Of a stretch of 64,000 bases of DNA, positions 8,730 through 16,345 are shown piece after piece. The notes below the pieces were generated by a model. It was not told the DNA's origin, did no database searches, and saw only the letters and a program-made list of their open reading frames with translations. Position numbers and translations under genes: made by a program. Within the stretch, counting starts at the first letter, position 1. Every line of letters begins with the position of its first letter. The DNA is from Klebsiella pneumoniae (GTDB lineage: Bacteria > Myxococcota_A > UBA796 > SXON01): NCBI GenBank assembly GCA_945861635.1, contig CAMAWH010000002.1, positions 151,016-215,015 on the forward strand, in the 5' to 3' direction.

Positions 8730-9488
8730 ATGACCATTACGACGTGGAATGTGAACTCCGTTCGCGCTCGCCTCGAACGCCTGCTCCTCTGGCTCGACGC
8801 CCACGATCCTGACGTGCTCTGCCTTCAAGAGCTGAAGTGCGTGGATGACGAGGTGCCGCACGCCGAGTTGTCCCGCCGGGGCTACCACGTGACGGCGTAC
8901 GGTCAGAAGACCTACAACGGCGTGCTCATCGCATCGAAGTCACCCATGTCAGACATCCACAAGGCGATTCCGTGGGCCGAGGACCCTCAGGCGCGCGGAA
9001 TTTCTGCGGTCGTGGATGGCATCCGGATCGTAAACCTCTACGTGGTGAACGGGCAGGAGGTGGGGAGCGATAAGTACGCCTACAAGCTGGACTGGTTGGC
9101 ACGCGTGCGTGACTGCCTCGCGGCATATTCGGGGTTTCCGATGGTGGTCTGCGGGGATTACAACATCGCCCCTGACGATCGCGATGTGCACGATCCCGCC
9201 TATTGGAACGGGCGGATCTTGTGCTCGGAGCCGGAACGCAACGCGTACACCGCGCTTCTGGCCCTCGGCCTGTCCGACGCCTACCGCGCCCGCCACGCCG
9301 AAGGGGGCCGGTTTTCGTGGTGGGACTACCGCGGAAACGGTTTTGAGCGCAACCTCGGGATGCGCATCGACCACCATTTGGTCACCGCCGATATTCTTTC
9401 TCGAACCACGGAAGTTTCCATCGATACCGAAGAGCGTGGTCGCACCAACGCCTCGGATCACGCGCCGGTGACCCTGCACCTCGCGTGA
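8730..9488 (+). CDS. xthA: Exodeoxyribonuclease III (AP endonuclease, ExoIII family)
   Basis: A 252-residue enzyme of the ExoIII/APE1 family that nicks abasic sites and degrades 3' ends during base-excision repair. Visible active-site segments are TTWNVNSVRARL (metal-binding Asn), LQELK (metal Glu), VVCGDYNIAP (Asp/Asn), FSWWDYRGN, RIDHHL, and the terminal SDHAPV with the catalytic Asp-His. Length and motif order match the family. The gene is divergent from the lipoprotein gene at 8667, with 62 bp between the starts, and no Shine-Dalgarno sequence is obvious. Confidence 0.95.
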   Translation: MTITTWNVNSVRARLERLLLWLDAHDPDVLCLQELKCVDDEVPHAELSRRGYHVTAYGQKTYNGVLIASKSPMSDIHKAIPWAEDPQARGISAVVDGIRIVNLYVVNGQEVGSDKYAYKLDWLARVRDCLAAYSGFPMVVCGDYNIAPDDRDVHDPAYWNGRILCSEPERNAYTALLALGLSDAYRARHAEGGRFSWWDYRGNGFERNLGMRIDHHLVTADILSRTTEVSIDTEERGRTNASDHAPVTLHLA

Positions 9489-9506
9489 TTCCGCGCCCGG
9501 GTCGGC

Positions 9507-10199
9507 CTACCGACGCAACGCCACCGCCAACGCTCGGGTCGGCGCGTGCAACGCGAATTCAAGCTCCCGCGTGAGCGCGTGTTGCGTCGTCTCGAACGCT
9601 TCGATGACCCCCTCCGTCAGCGACTCCGCGGCGGGAAGGCGGGAGAGGGTGTCACGCAGCAATCGGTCCGCCCGACCGGCCGACGATCCAATGGGAGCGC
9701 TGGCGAAGGCCCCGCGCACCACCTCGGCATCTGCACAAAGCGCGAACATCGGTTCGAGGTACAACACCGTCTTTTCCCACGCCTCGGCAGCCCGCCCGTC
9801 CAAACCGACGAAGAGCAGAACCAACGGGCGGGTGGCCGCCGCCAGCGTTCCTTCGGCGAGTCCCGCGCGCAGCCCATCCGCGAATGCCGTCGAACAGCCC
9901 TTGTGCAACCCCTGAAAAGCGTCGAGGGTCGGGACCAACGCATCACTGTAGCGCTCGATCAAGGCGCGATCGTCTTCCCGCCCAACCAGCGAGCGAGCCA
10001 CCTCCGCGGCGCCCACCTCCCACGAACTGACGACGGCGCTGCCGATGTTCTTGAGGCTGCCGTCCACTTGCTCCTCCAACTCGCGCCATTCGGGCTCCCA
10101 CTCGCGTCGAAACCGCAGTCCGATGCCGACGGAACCTCCGGCTGACGGCGCTACCGGCCCGCTCCGCAATCGCGAGAACCAATCCGTCACCCTGGCCAT
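9507..10199 (-). CDS. Uncharacterised alpha-helical protein
   Basis: A 230-residue protein that I do not recognise. It is predicted to be mostly helical, with no signal peptide, no membrane segment and no metal or nucleotide motif. Aromatic and charged residues cluster at the N-terminus (FRREWEPEWRELEEQ). The frame extends 160 codons further upstream, but that part overlaps the divergent ATPase gene, so I start at ATG 10199 (MARVTDWFSRLRSG). The gene is convergent with xthA and divergent from the AAA ATPase, with 81 bp between starts. Confidence 0.6.
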   Translation of the reverse strand: MARVTDWFSRLRSGPVAPSAGGSVGIGLRFRREWEPEWRELEEQVDGSLKNIGSAVVSSWEVGAAEVARSLVGREDDRALIERYSDALVPTLDAFQGLHKGCSTAFADGLRAGLAEGTLAAATRPLVLLFVGLDGRAAEAWEKTVLYLEPMFALCADAEVVRGAFASAPIGSSAGRADRLLRDTLSRLPAAESLTEGVIEAFETTQHALTRELEFALHAPTRALAVALRR

Positions 10200-10268
10200 T
10201 GCGTCGCCGCTCCCGCCCCCCCGTATCGCGCCAACCGGGGCGCGCACGTGGCCGCGGGTACAAGGCGT

Positions 10269-10274
10269 TACGCT
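10269..10274 (+). promoter_or_regulatory. Leaderless-type -10 element of the AAA ATPase gene
   Basis: TACGCT is followed by CCCCGG and then the ATG at 10281. The spacing is exactly six bases and there is no Shine-Dalgarno sequence. Confidence 0.55.
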
Positions 10275-10280
10275 CCCCGG

Positions 10281-11612
10281 ATGCCCATGGATCCCCCGGG
10301 AAGCGGTGATGACGTCACCATCCGCATCGGCGCCTCCCCGCGCATGGACACGCTTCCGCCCGCCGGTTTCCAGCCTCGGGAACCTCGAACATGGGAAGAA
10401 GCGGGCGTGGACGACGGACTCGTGGAGGCCATCGTCCTGCGTTATCTGGCGCGGGAAACGACAGCACCGGGGCGGCAAATCGCAGCGGAGCTGTGCGTTT
10501 CGCAGGCCCTGGTCAAGGACCTGCTTGAGCAGCTCAAGAACGCAAAGGTCGTCCAGCACCGCGGCGCCACGACGATGGGTGATTTCGTCTACGAGCTGAC
10601 CGACCTCGGGCGTTCCAAGGCGGTCGAGCATCGGAAGCTGAACTCGTACGTCGGTCCCGTGCCGGTGCCGTTCAACCAATATCTCGCAGGCGTTCGCGAT
10701 CAGACGATGGCGAACGCCCGGCCAACGCGGGAAAATCTCGATCGCGCCTTTGAGGACATCACGCTTACGCGGCTGATGTTGGACCGCATCGGCCCTGCGA
10801 TCGCGGGTGGGCGCGCCCTGTTCCTTTTCGGCGATCCGGGAAACGGCAAGACGTCGATCGCCGAGCGGATCACGCGCTCATTTGGCGATGCGATCTGGAT
10901 CCCGATCACGCTTTTGATCGACGGGCACATCGTCAAGTTCTACGACCCGGCCACCCACGAGCACGTACCACCGGCGGCAAAATCCCTATCATCCGCGGAA
11001 CGCACGGACCGGCGCTGGGTGCGAATCCGCCGCCCGACCGTCATTGCGGGCGGTGAGCTTACTCTGGACATGCTGGAGATACAACGAAGCGAAAACACCG
11101 GCATCTGTGAGGCGCCGTTGCAGCTGAAGGCAAACGGCGGAACGTTGGTCATCGACGATTTCGGCCGCCAGCGCATCGAGCCGCAGACGCTGCTCAACCG
11201 CTGGATCTTCCCTCTGGAACGCAGGATTGACTATTTGCGGCTTCCCGACGGGCGTAAGATTGCGGCGCCGTTCGATCCGCTTTTGGTGTTCAGCACGAAC
11301 CTGGAGCCCTCGGGTTTGGTGGACGAGGCCTTTCTCCGTCGCATTCCGTACAAGATTCGCGTAGAGGATCCGACGCAGGATCAATTTAGCGCCATCCTCC
11401 GCAATCTTGCGTCAGACCTTGGGATATTGCTCGTGCCCGGCTCAGTGACCTACCTGCTGGACACGCACTACCGAACGCGCCCGATGCGGTTCTGCCACCC
11501 GCGGGACCTCCTCCAGCAAGTCGTGGACCATTGCCGATTCGAACGCCGCGCGCTCATCGCGACGCCAAACGATTGGGACATCGCCGTCGCCAACTACTTC
11601 AGCGGTTCGTGA
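10281..11612 (+). CDS. Winged-helix/AAA+ family ATPase
   Basis: A 443-residue ATP-binding protein. The N-terminal ~120 residues look like a winged-helix module (IAAELCVSQALVKDLLEQLK followed by a wing). Next comes a AAA+ core with Walker A GDPGNGKTS, Walker B LVIDDF, and a sensor-like LVFSTNLEP with an arginine-rich LRRIPYKI segment. I start at ATG 10281 because TACGCT lies six bases upstream; an earlier in-frame start at 10248 would extend the protein across that element. The stop overlaps the CobW-type GTPase start as GTGA. The coupled pair may act together, for example in metal or cofactor handling, but the client is unknown. Confidence 0.85.
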   Translation: MPMDPPGSGDDVTIRIGASPRMDTLPPAGFQPREPRTWEEAGVDDGLVEAIVLRYLARETTAPGRQIAAELCVSQALVKDLLEQLKNAKVVQHRGATTMGDFVYELTDLGRSKAVEHRKLNSYVGPVPVPFNQYLAGVRDQTMANARPTRENLDRAFEDITLTRLMLDRIGPAIAGGRALFLFGDPGNGKTSIAERITRSFGDAIWIPITLLIDGHIVKFYDPATHEHVPPAAKSLSSAERTDRRWVRIRRPTVIAGGELTLDMLEIQRSENTGICEAPLQLKANGGTLVIDDFGRQRIEPQTLLNRWIFPLERRIDYLRLPDGRKIAAPFDPLLVFSTNLEPSGLVDEAFLRRIPYKIRVEDPTQDQFSAILRNLASDLGILLVPGSVTYLLDTHYRTRPMRFCHPRDLLQQVVDHCRFERRALIATPNDWDIAVANYFSGS

Positions 11613-12475
11613 ACGCGCGCGTTTCGGTGCTCATCGTGTCGGGCTTTCTCGGCAGTGGAAAAACTACGCTTGTTCGTCGCCTCCTAGCGGATGCGCAGGC
11701 ACAAGGACTCCGAATGGGTGTCATTTCCAATGAGTTTGGCGCGCTTGGCATCGACGCCGTGCTGTTCGGTCAGGGAGAAGAGCGCTTCGTCGAGTTGGCC
11801 GGCGGATGTGTCTGCTGCAAGCTCAGTGACGAGCTGATCGACACGTTGGAAGCGATGCGCGCGCGAAACGACCCCGACCGCATCGTCATCGAAACCAGCG
11901 GCGTCGCTCTCCCCTTCGAGACGCAACTGAACTTGTATCGGCCTCCCGTGAATGCGTGGGTGGGAGACGAAGCCACGGTCGTCGTCGTAGACGCCGAGCA
12001 GATGGATCATGGCGGTGAAACCCTGGAAGATCAGGTATCCGGTGCGGATCTTCTGATCCTGAACAAGTGCGATCTTGTCATACCGGACACCATCGCAGCG
12101 TGCCTGTCTCGGCTGGCAGACATGAGTCCTGACACGCCCATACTGACGTCGACACAAGCGGATGTATCACTCGATGTGTTGTTTCCCGCCGGGCCCAGGC
12201 CGAGGCTCGCCGCGGCCAGCACCGACGCGCATCCCGCGCACCACCATGAGGCATTCGTGAGCGAGGAATTACGTGTTCCCGATGGGCTCAGCGCGCTGGA
12301 CGCCGAGATCTGGATTGGCGAGCGTCGTGGACTTCGTACGAAAGGCTTCGTTCGGACCACCGACGGCCCGCGGGTTGTGCAAGGCGTCGGGCGGCGGCTG
12401 GAACTTACGAAGCCGACCAATTTGACCATCCCCGATGACGTGTGGGGACGGGTCGTCGTCATTCGGCGCGCGTAG
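11609..12475 (+). CDS. CobW/ZNG1-type GTPase (COG0523 metallochaperone family)
   Basis: A 288-residue G3E GTPase. Walker A is GFLGSGKTT, the family metal motif is GGCVCCKL (CxCC), the switch segment is VIETSGVALP, and the guanine-specificity motif NKCD is present. A short CobW_C-like domain (WIGERRGLRTKGFVRTTDG...) closes the protein. COG0523 proteins insert or deliver Zn, Co or Ni. The start is the GTG overlapping the stop of the upstream ATPase; further in-frame codons upstream lie inside that gene. No His-rich metal-storage loop is present apart from HPAHHHE at about residue 210. Confidence 0.88.
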   Translation: MNARVSVLIVSGFLGSGKTTLVRRLLADAQAQGLRMGVISNEFGALGIDAVLFGQGEERFVELAGGCVCCKLSDELIDTLEAMRARNDPDRIVIETSGVALPFETQLNLYRPPVNAWVGDEATVVVVDAEQMDHGGETLEDQVSGADLLILNKCDLVIPDTIAACLSRLADMSPDTPILTSTQADVSLDVLFPAGPRPRLAAASTDAHPAHHHEAFVSEELRVPDGLSALDAEIWIGERRGLRTKGFVRTTDGPRVVQGVGRRLELTKPTNLTIPDDVWGRVVVIRRA

Positions 12476-12478
12476 AAT

Positions 12479-13585
12479 CTACCGGCGGCGAACCCCGTCA
12501 ATCCAGACCTGCTCTGCGCTGGCCAATGTCGCAGGATCGGACATCGGATCCTGGGCGAGCACGAGGAGGCTCGCGGCCTTCCCAACCGTGATCTCGCCAA
12601 GATCCGCGAACCCCCAGTAGGCGGCTGGCGCGCTGGTGCCCGCGGCGAGGATGGCCGCGCCGTCCAACCCAGCCTGCATCATGAGCGCAATCTCACCTGG
12701 ATCAATGCCGGCAGTACGCGTATTACCGAAGTCTGTTCCGTACAGCACCCTGGCGCCTGCACCGCGCAGGGCGGAGAGGTTCGCTACCGTGTCCGCACCG
12801 CCTCCAAACGCCAATAATGACGATACAACGGCGCCACTCGACCATGAGCGCAGCGTGGTCGCCGATAGCGGTTCCGTCGGCGTGTGCGCCAAAACGTCCA
12901 CGCCCGCAAGCGCAGCAGCCGCCGCGTCCACGTCCGAAAGCGCGTGCGATGCGACCTTTACGCCCCGAGCATGCGCGCGTGCGACGACGCCGGTCTGCGC
13001 GGCGGCGTCCAACTGCGGCCCGGTCGTAATTGGCAGTTTGATGACCCCGGCCCCCGCGTCAATCAACACGTCCACCGCCGCCACCGCATCGTCACCGCTC
13101 GAACACTCCATTCCGTACCCGTTCCGTCCCCATCCCCGCGTCGGATAGCCAGCCGGCGCGGTGATCATGGGGCCCGACGCGATTAGTTGGATGGGACCGT
13201 GCGACGCAGCGAGGAACGCAACCGGCGCGGCGAGATCCACCGCTCCCGCCACCCCGCCCGTCGCGAGTTCTTCTCCGCGCGGATCGTACGCAAGGTGGAC
13301 GTGGCTGTCGATGAATGCAGGGACAAGCCAGCGGCCTGTCAGATCGATCACCTCACCGGCCACGGCGGCGGCGCCCACTGCGACAATGCGCGCCCCCTCG
13401 ATCTCCACGTCGGCCAGGCCCAGGCCCACCACCGTTGCCCCGTGCAGGCGAAAGTGGCCTGCCGCAGCGCCGATTGCGCTATCGGAAGGCGCAGAATCAC
13501 TGCCCGTTTCCGTGGCAGAGTCCGGGGATCCCGAATTCGCCGCCCCACAGGGTTCGGAACAGGCAAAAAGCGCGGAAAGCAGCAT
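12479..13585 (-). CDS. Amidohydrolase-family lipoprotein
   Basis: A 368-residue metal-dependent hydrolase exported as a lipoprotein (MLLSALFAC, cysteine at 9), followed by an S/D/G/T-rich linker. The TIM-barrel signatures are PAFIDSHVHLAYD (HxH metal ligands), KLPITT near strand 4 (carboxylated-lysine position), ASHALSD, LAHTP and YGTDFGN (metal Asp). It ends with the family's beta-sandwich return, GEITVGKAASLLVLAQDP. It resembles imidazolonepropionase/prolidase-like amidohydrolases found in the envelope; the substrate is unknown. GGGGAGG lies about 8 bases before the ATG at 13585. A longer frame upstream overlaps the divergent zinc-ribbon gene and was not used. Confidence 0.85.
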   Translation of the reverse strand: MLLSALFACSEPCGAANSGSPDSATETGSDSAPSDSAIGAAAGHFRLHGATVVGLGLADVEIEGARIVAVGAAAVAGEVIDLTGRWLVPAFIDSHVHLAYDPRGEELATGGVAGAVDLAAPVAFLAASHGPIQLIASGPMITAPAGYPTRGWGRNGYGMECSSGDDAVAAVDVLIDAGAGVIKLPITTGPQLDAAAQTGVVARAHARGVKVASHALSDVDAAAAALAGVDVLAHTPTEPLSATTLRSWSSGAVVSSLLAFGGGADTVANLSALRGAGARVLYGTDFGNTRTAGIDPGEIALMMQAGLDGAAILAAGTSAPAAYWGFADLGEITVGKAASLLVLAQDPMSDPATLASAEQVWIDGVRRR

Positions 13586-13623
13586 CGGAGCGACCTCCCC
13601 GGCAGTACGAGCGAGCCAGGCGA

Positions 13624-13629
13624 TATGAT
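13624..13629 (+). promoter_or_regulatory. Possible -10 element (TATGAT) of the zinc-ribbon protein gene
   Basis: TATGAT (five of six to the TATAAT consensus) lies 21 bases before the GTG at 13651. It sits within the 65-bp gap between divergent starts. No convincing -35 box is visible at the standard distance. Confidence 0.35.
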
Positions 13630-13650
13630 CGGTCCGATCCCCCGGCGACC

Positions 13651-14955
13651 GTGCCCCCGACCCCCCTGCCCTGCCCCGCTTGTTTCCGCCCCAACGCCTC
13701 GCACAGGTTGACTTGCCTGTACTGCGGCGTCGTGATGCCAAATCCGACCGCTCCGCCAACGCGCGTGGAGTCCAGCGTACCCGACAACCTCGATCAGCTC
13801 GTTCGGGACGCTCTCTCGGGGAAGGCGAGTGCCCGCAGCGTTCGGGCGTTGTTGGGCGCGGAGCGTAAACAGATGGCGCCGGTGGAAGTCGGTCGTGCGG
13901 AGAGCGCGGCGGGCGCTGCGCCCCCGCCGCCGGAGGGGGCCGAGATTTCGCGCCCGACGGCCCCGGCCGCCATGTCAGCGGGCCTGCCCCCGACGCTGTC
14001 AACCGTGCCAGCAACGTTTGGCGATGTCCTCCGACTGGCCGCCGCCGCAGAGCGTGCGCACACCGCCGGGAACGCCGACGCGGCTTCGGCCGCCCTCACC
14101 GAACTCCTCAGCGTCGTAAGTGAGGTGCGCGCGCGCCTGTTGGTGAATCCGCTGCCCGAAACCCACGCGACACCGCCGGCGCCGCCTGCCGCCATTCCGC
14201 TGCCGCCGTTCCGGCATCCGTTCGCGTTGGTCATCGGGCCTGGGCAGGCCAACCGCGAGTCGGCGCTCGCCGAGGCGCTGGAAACGGACCTGGCGACAGC
14301 GCGCGCGCTGTGCGGCTCGCGCCACGGCCGGATCGCGTTGCGCGGCCCGGATCGGTCCGACCTGGAGCGGCGCGCCGCCGCCGCGCGCGAGCGCGGCATC
14401 GCGGCACGCACCCTTGCGCGCGCCGACCTCCTGACCCAGCCGCACGCCGAGACCGTGGTCGGCTACACGGCCGACGGCTGGCTGATCTGGCCCGACGCGC
14501 TCTGGCTCCTTCCCAGCGAACCCGACCGGCGCTGGCCCGTCGATCCCGTTCCGATCGGGGGAGTTTTCCTGCTCGTGCCCGGCGAAGTGGAGGTGCGCTC
14601 CGCACGAGACACGGCCGAGCCGAGCCGGTGGCTACGGAAGCAATACACCGGAGACAAGGTTGGGAACGAGCGGAGGATTTCCGTCATCGACCTTCACATG
14701 CCCCAGCGGATCCTGCGGCTCGTCGAAGGCGTCACCGACACCCGCGAGCTCCCGGGCAGTGACCGCACGTCGAGCTTGCGCACGCTCCGCGCCTTTCCGG
14801 ACCATGCCGGCGAATGGTGGCCGGACGTCATTGTCGAAGGGCGCCGGATCTGCCCTGCGGCCCCCGCGAGCCCGAGTGACCCCCCGGAGGTCAATGGCAC
14901 CGGCTGGGCAGCATGGGAGGAGCACTCACGCGCCGCTCGTATTCTTTACGGCTGA
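13651..14955 (+). CDS. Zinc-ribbon protein of unknown function
   Basis: A 434-residue protein that starts almost directly with a zinc ribbon (CPAC, twelve residues, CLYC). The middle is rich in Ala, Pro and Thr and probably disordered. The C-terminal ~220 residues form a folded domain I do not recognise (FALVIGPGQANRESALAEAL..., GYTADGWLIWPD). The GTG start is favoured because it places the first CxxC at residue 8; the longer frame upstream overlaps the divergent amidohydrolase gene. The 3' end overlaps the convergent acyl-CoA synthetase gene by 10 bp. Confidence 0.72.
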   Translation: MPPTPLPCPACFRPNASHRLTCLYCGVVMPNPTAPPTRVESSVPDNLDQLVRDALSGKASARSVRALLGAERKQMAPVEVGRAESAAGAAPPPPEGAEISRPTAPAAMSAGLPPTLSTVPATFGDVLRLAAAAERAHTAGNADAASAALTELLSVVSEVRARLLVNPLPETHATPPAPPAAIPLPPFRHPFALVIGPGQANRESALAEALETDLATARALCGSRHGRIALRGPDRSDLERRAAAARERGIAARTLARADLLTQPHAETVVGYTADGWLIWPDALWLLPSEPDRRWPVDPVPIGGVFLLVPGEVEVRSARDTAEPSRWLRKQYTGDKVGNERRISVIDLHMPQRILRLVEGVTDTRELPGSDRTSSLRTLRAFPDHAGEWWPDVIVEGRRICPAAPASPSDPPEVNGTGWAAWEEHSRAARILYG

Positions 14956-16328
14956 AAAAGCTCTTTCGCGATGCGGCCGCGCTGAAGTTTTCCCATCGCG
15001 TTGCGCGGCAGTGCATCGACTATCACCCACCGCTTCGGGCGCTTCAGTCCCGACATCTCCTTCGCAGCCGTTTCAAGTGATACAAGTAATGTATCATTTG
15101 AAACCGTGCCATCGGCGACCACGGCGGCCACAACAACCTCGTTCAAATCGCGATCCGGTACTCCGCAGCAGCCGATTTCAGCGACACCCGGCACGTGGCG
15201 TAAGTGCTCCTCTACTTCAGCGGGCGATACATTCACGCCGCCCACGATGATCAACTCCTTCATTCGGCCTACGATTTTCAGGTAGCCCGCGTCGTCCCAT
15301 TGACCGGCATCCCCCGTGCGGAACCAGCCGTCCTCCGTGAATGCGTCCGGATCGGAACGCGGAACGTATCCGGCAAAGACCGAGGGTCCGCGCACCTGGA
15401 CTTCTCCCTCGTGGATGCGCACCTCCATGCCCCTGACGGGCGTGCCGACCGTGCCGGCCCGCCTCTCCCCCGACCGCGGATTGCTGGCAATCATGACGGT
15501 TTCCGTCATGCCGTACCGCTCCAAAACACGGTGACCGGTCAGTGCGAAAACCTCATCGCTGAGCGCGGCCGGCAGGCCATCGCTGCCGCTTACCAGCAGC
15601 GTGAGCGCCGTGAACTCTTGGGGGTGTGTCGCCATTCGTTCGGTCCAACGCCGATAGAATGTCGGCACGCCGTAAAAATGGGTCACACCCTCGGGTGGCG
15701 CCACGGGGTCGAAACGGGCGCTGAGGACGGCCGACGCGCCGCGCAGAAGGGTGCCATGCAAGCCGAGAACGAGTCCATGCGTGTGAAAGAGCGGCAGCGT
15801 CAGCCACAGGCAGTCGTCTTTCGTGAGCTCCCACCGCTCGGCGATGGCATCGAGGTTTGACTCCCACATCTCCCATGTTTGCGGCACACCTTTCGCCCGG
15901 CCGGTGGTGCCGGAAGTGAACAGCAGCGCCGTCGTGCCGTCATCTTCCCACTCTCCCATGCGTTCGCCGCTCCCGACCTCAGTCACGACGCGCACTCCGG
16001 AAAAGGCAGCGGCATCCCTCGTGATCGCGAGTGTGGGCGCCGCGTCCTCGATGATGGGTCGGATTTCGGCGCTGCGGTAATGCGCGTTCATCGGCAGCCG
16101 CACCGCTCCCAGCGCCATGCAACCGAGGTGAACGGCGACGACATCCCGGCCGTTCTCCAATTGAATCGCGACGACATCTCCCCGACGAACCCCGTTGCCA
16201 GCAAGCCAACCGGCAGTCCTCTCCCCCAACTCCCGCAGTTCGCCGTAGGAATACCAGCGGTCAAACCGGAGCGCAGGTTGGTCGGCGGCGTGGGCGAGGA
16301 AGCGGGCAAGGAAGGAGGAGCGCGGCAT
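14946..16328 (-). CDS. AMP-dependent acyl-CoA synthetase (malonyl-CoA synthetase-like)
   Basis: A 460-residue ANL-superfamily ligase that activates a carboxylic acid as the acyl-AMP and transfers it to CoA. Motifs are the P-loop LFTSGTTGRAKGV, the aromatic substrate motif PLFHTHGL, the adenine motif ERYGMTETV, the ribose-binding GWFRTGD, and the C-terminal catalytic lysine in RNAMGKLQR. The FHTHGL...FDP...FYGVPTFY pattern resembles MatB malonyl-CoA synthetases, but the acid specificity is an inference. The start lies 17 bp from the divergent PBP start, which leaves no room for two ordinary promoters. Confidence 0.88.
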   Translation of the reverse strand: MPRSSFLARFLAHAADQPALRFDRWYSYGELRELGERTAGWLAGNGVRRGDVVAIQLENGRDVVAVHLGCMALGAVRLPMNAHYRSAEIRPIIEDAAPTLAITRDAAAFSGVRVVTEVGSGERMGEWEDDGTTALLFTSGTTGRAKGVPQTWEMWESNLDAIAERWELTKDDCLWLTLPLFHTHGLVLGLHGTLLRGASAVLSARFDPVAPPEGVTHFYGVPTFYRRWTERMATHPQEFTALTLLVSGSDGLPAALSDEVFALTGHRVLERYGMTETVMIASNPRSGERRAGTVGTPVRGMEVRIHEGEVQVRGPSVFAGYVPRSDPDAFTEDGWFRTGDAGQWDDAGYLKIVGRMKELIIVGGVNVSPAEVEEHLRHVPGVAEIGCCGVPDRDLNEVVVAAVVADGTVSNDTLLVSLETAAKEMSGLKRPKRWVIVDALPRNAMGKLQRGRIAKELFQP

Positions 16329-16345
16329 GTTAGGCGGCGTACCCG

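Noticed and set aside
10200..10679. N-terminal extension of the protein at 9507-10199
   Set aside because: It overlaps the divergent AAA ATPase gene and its promoter element.
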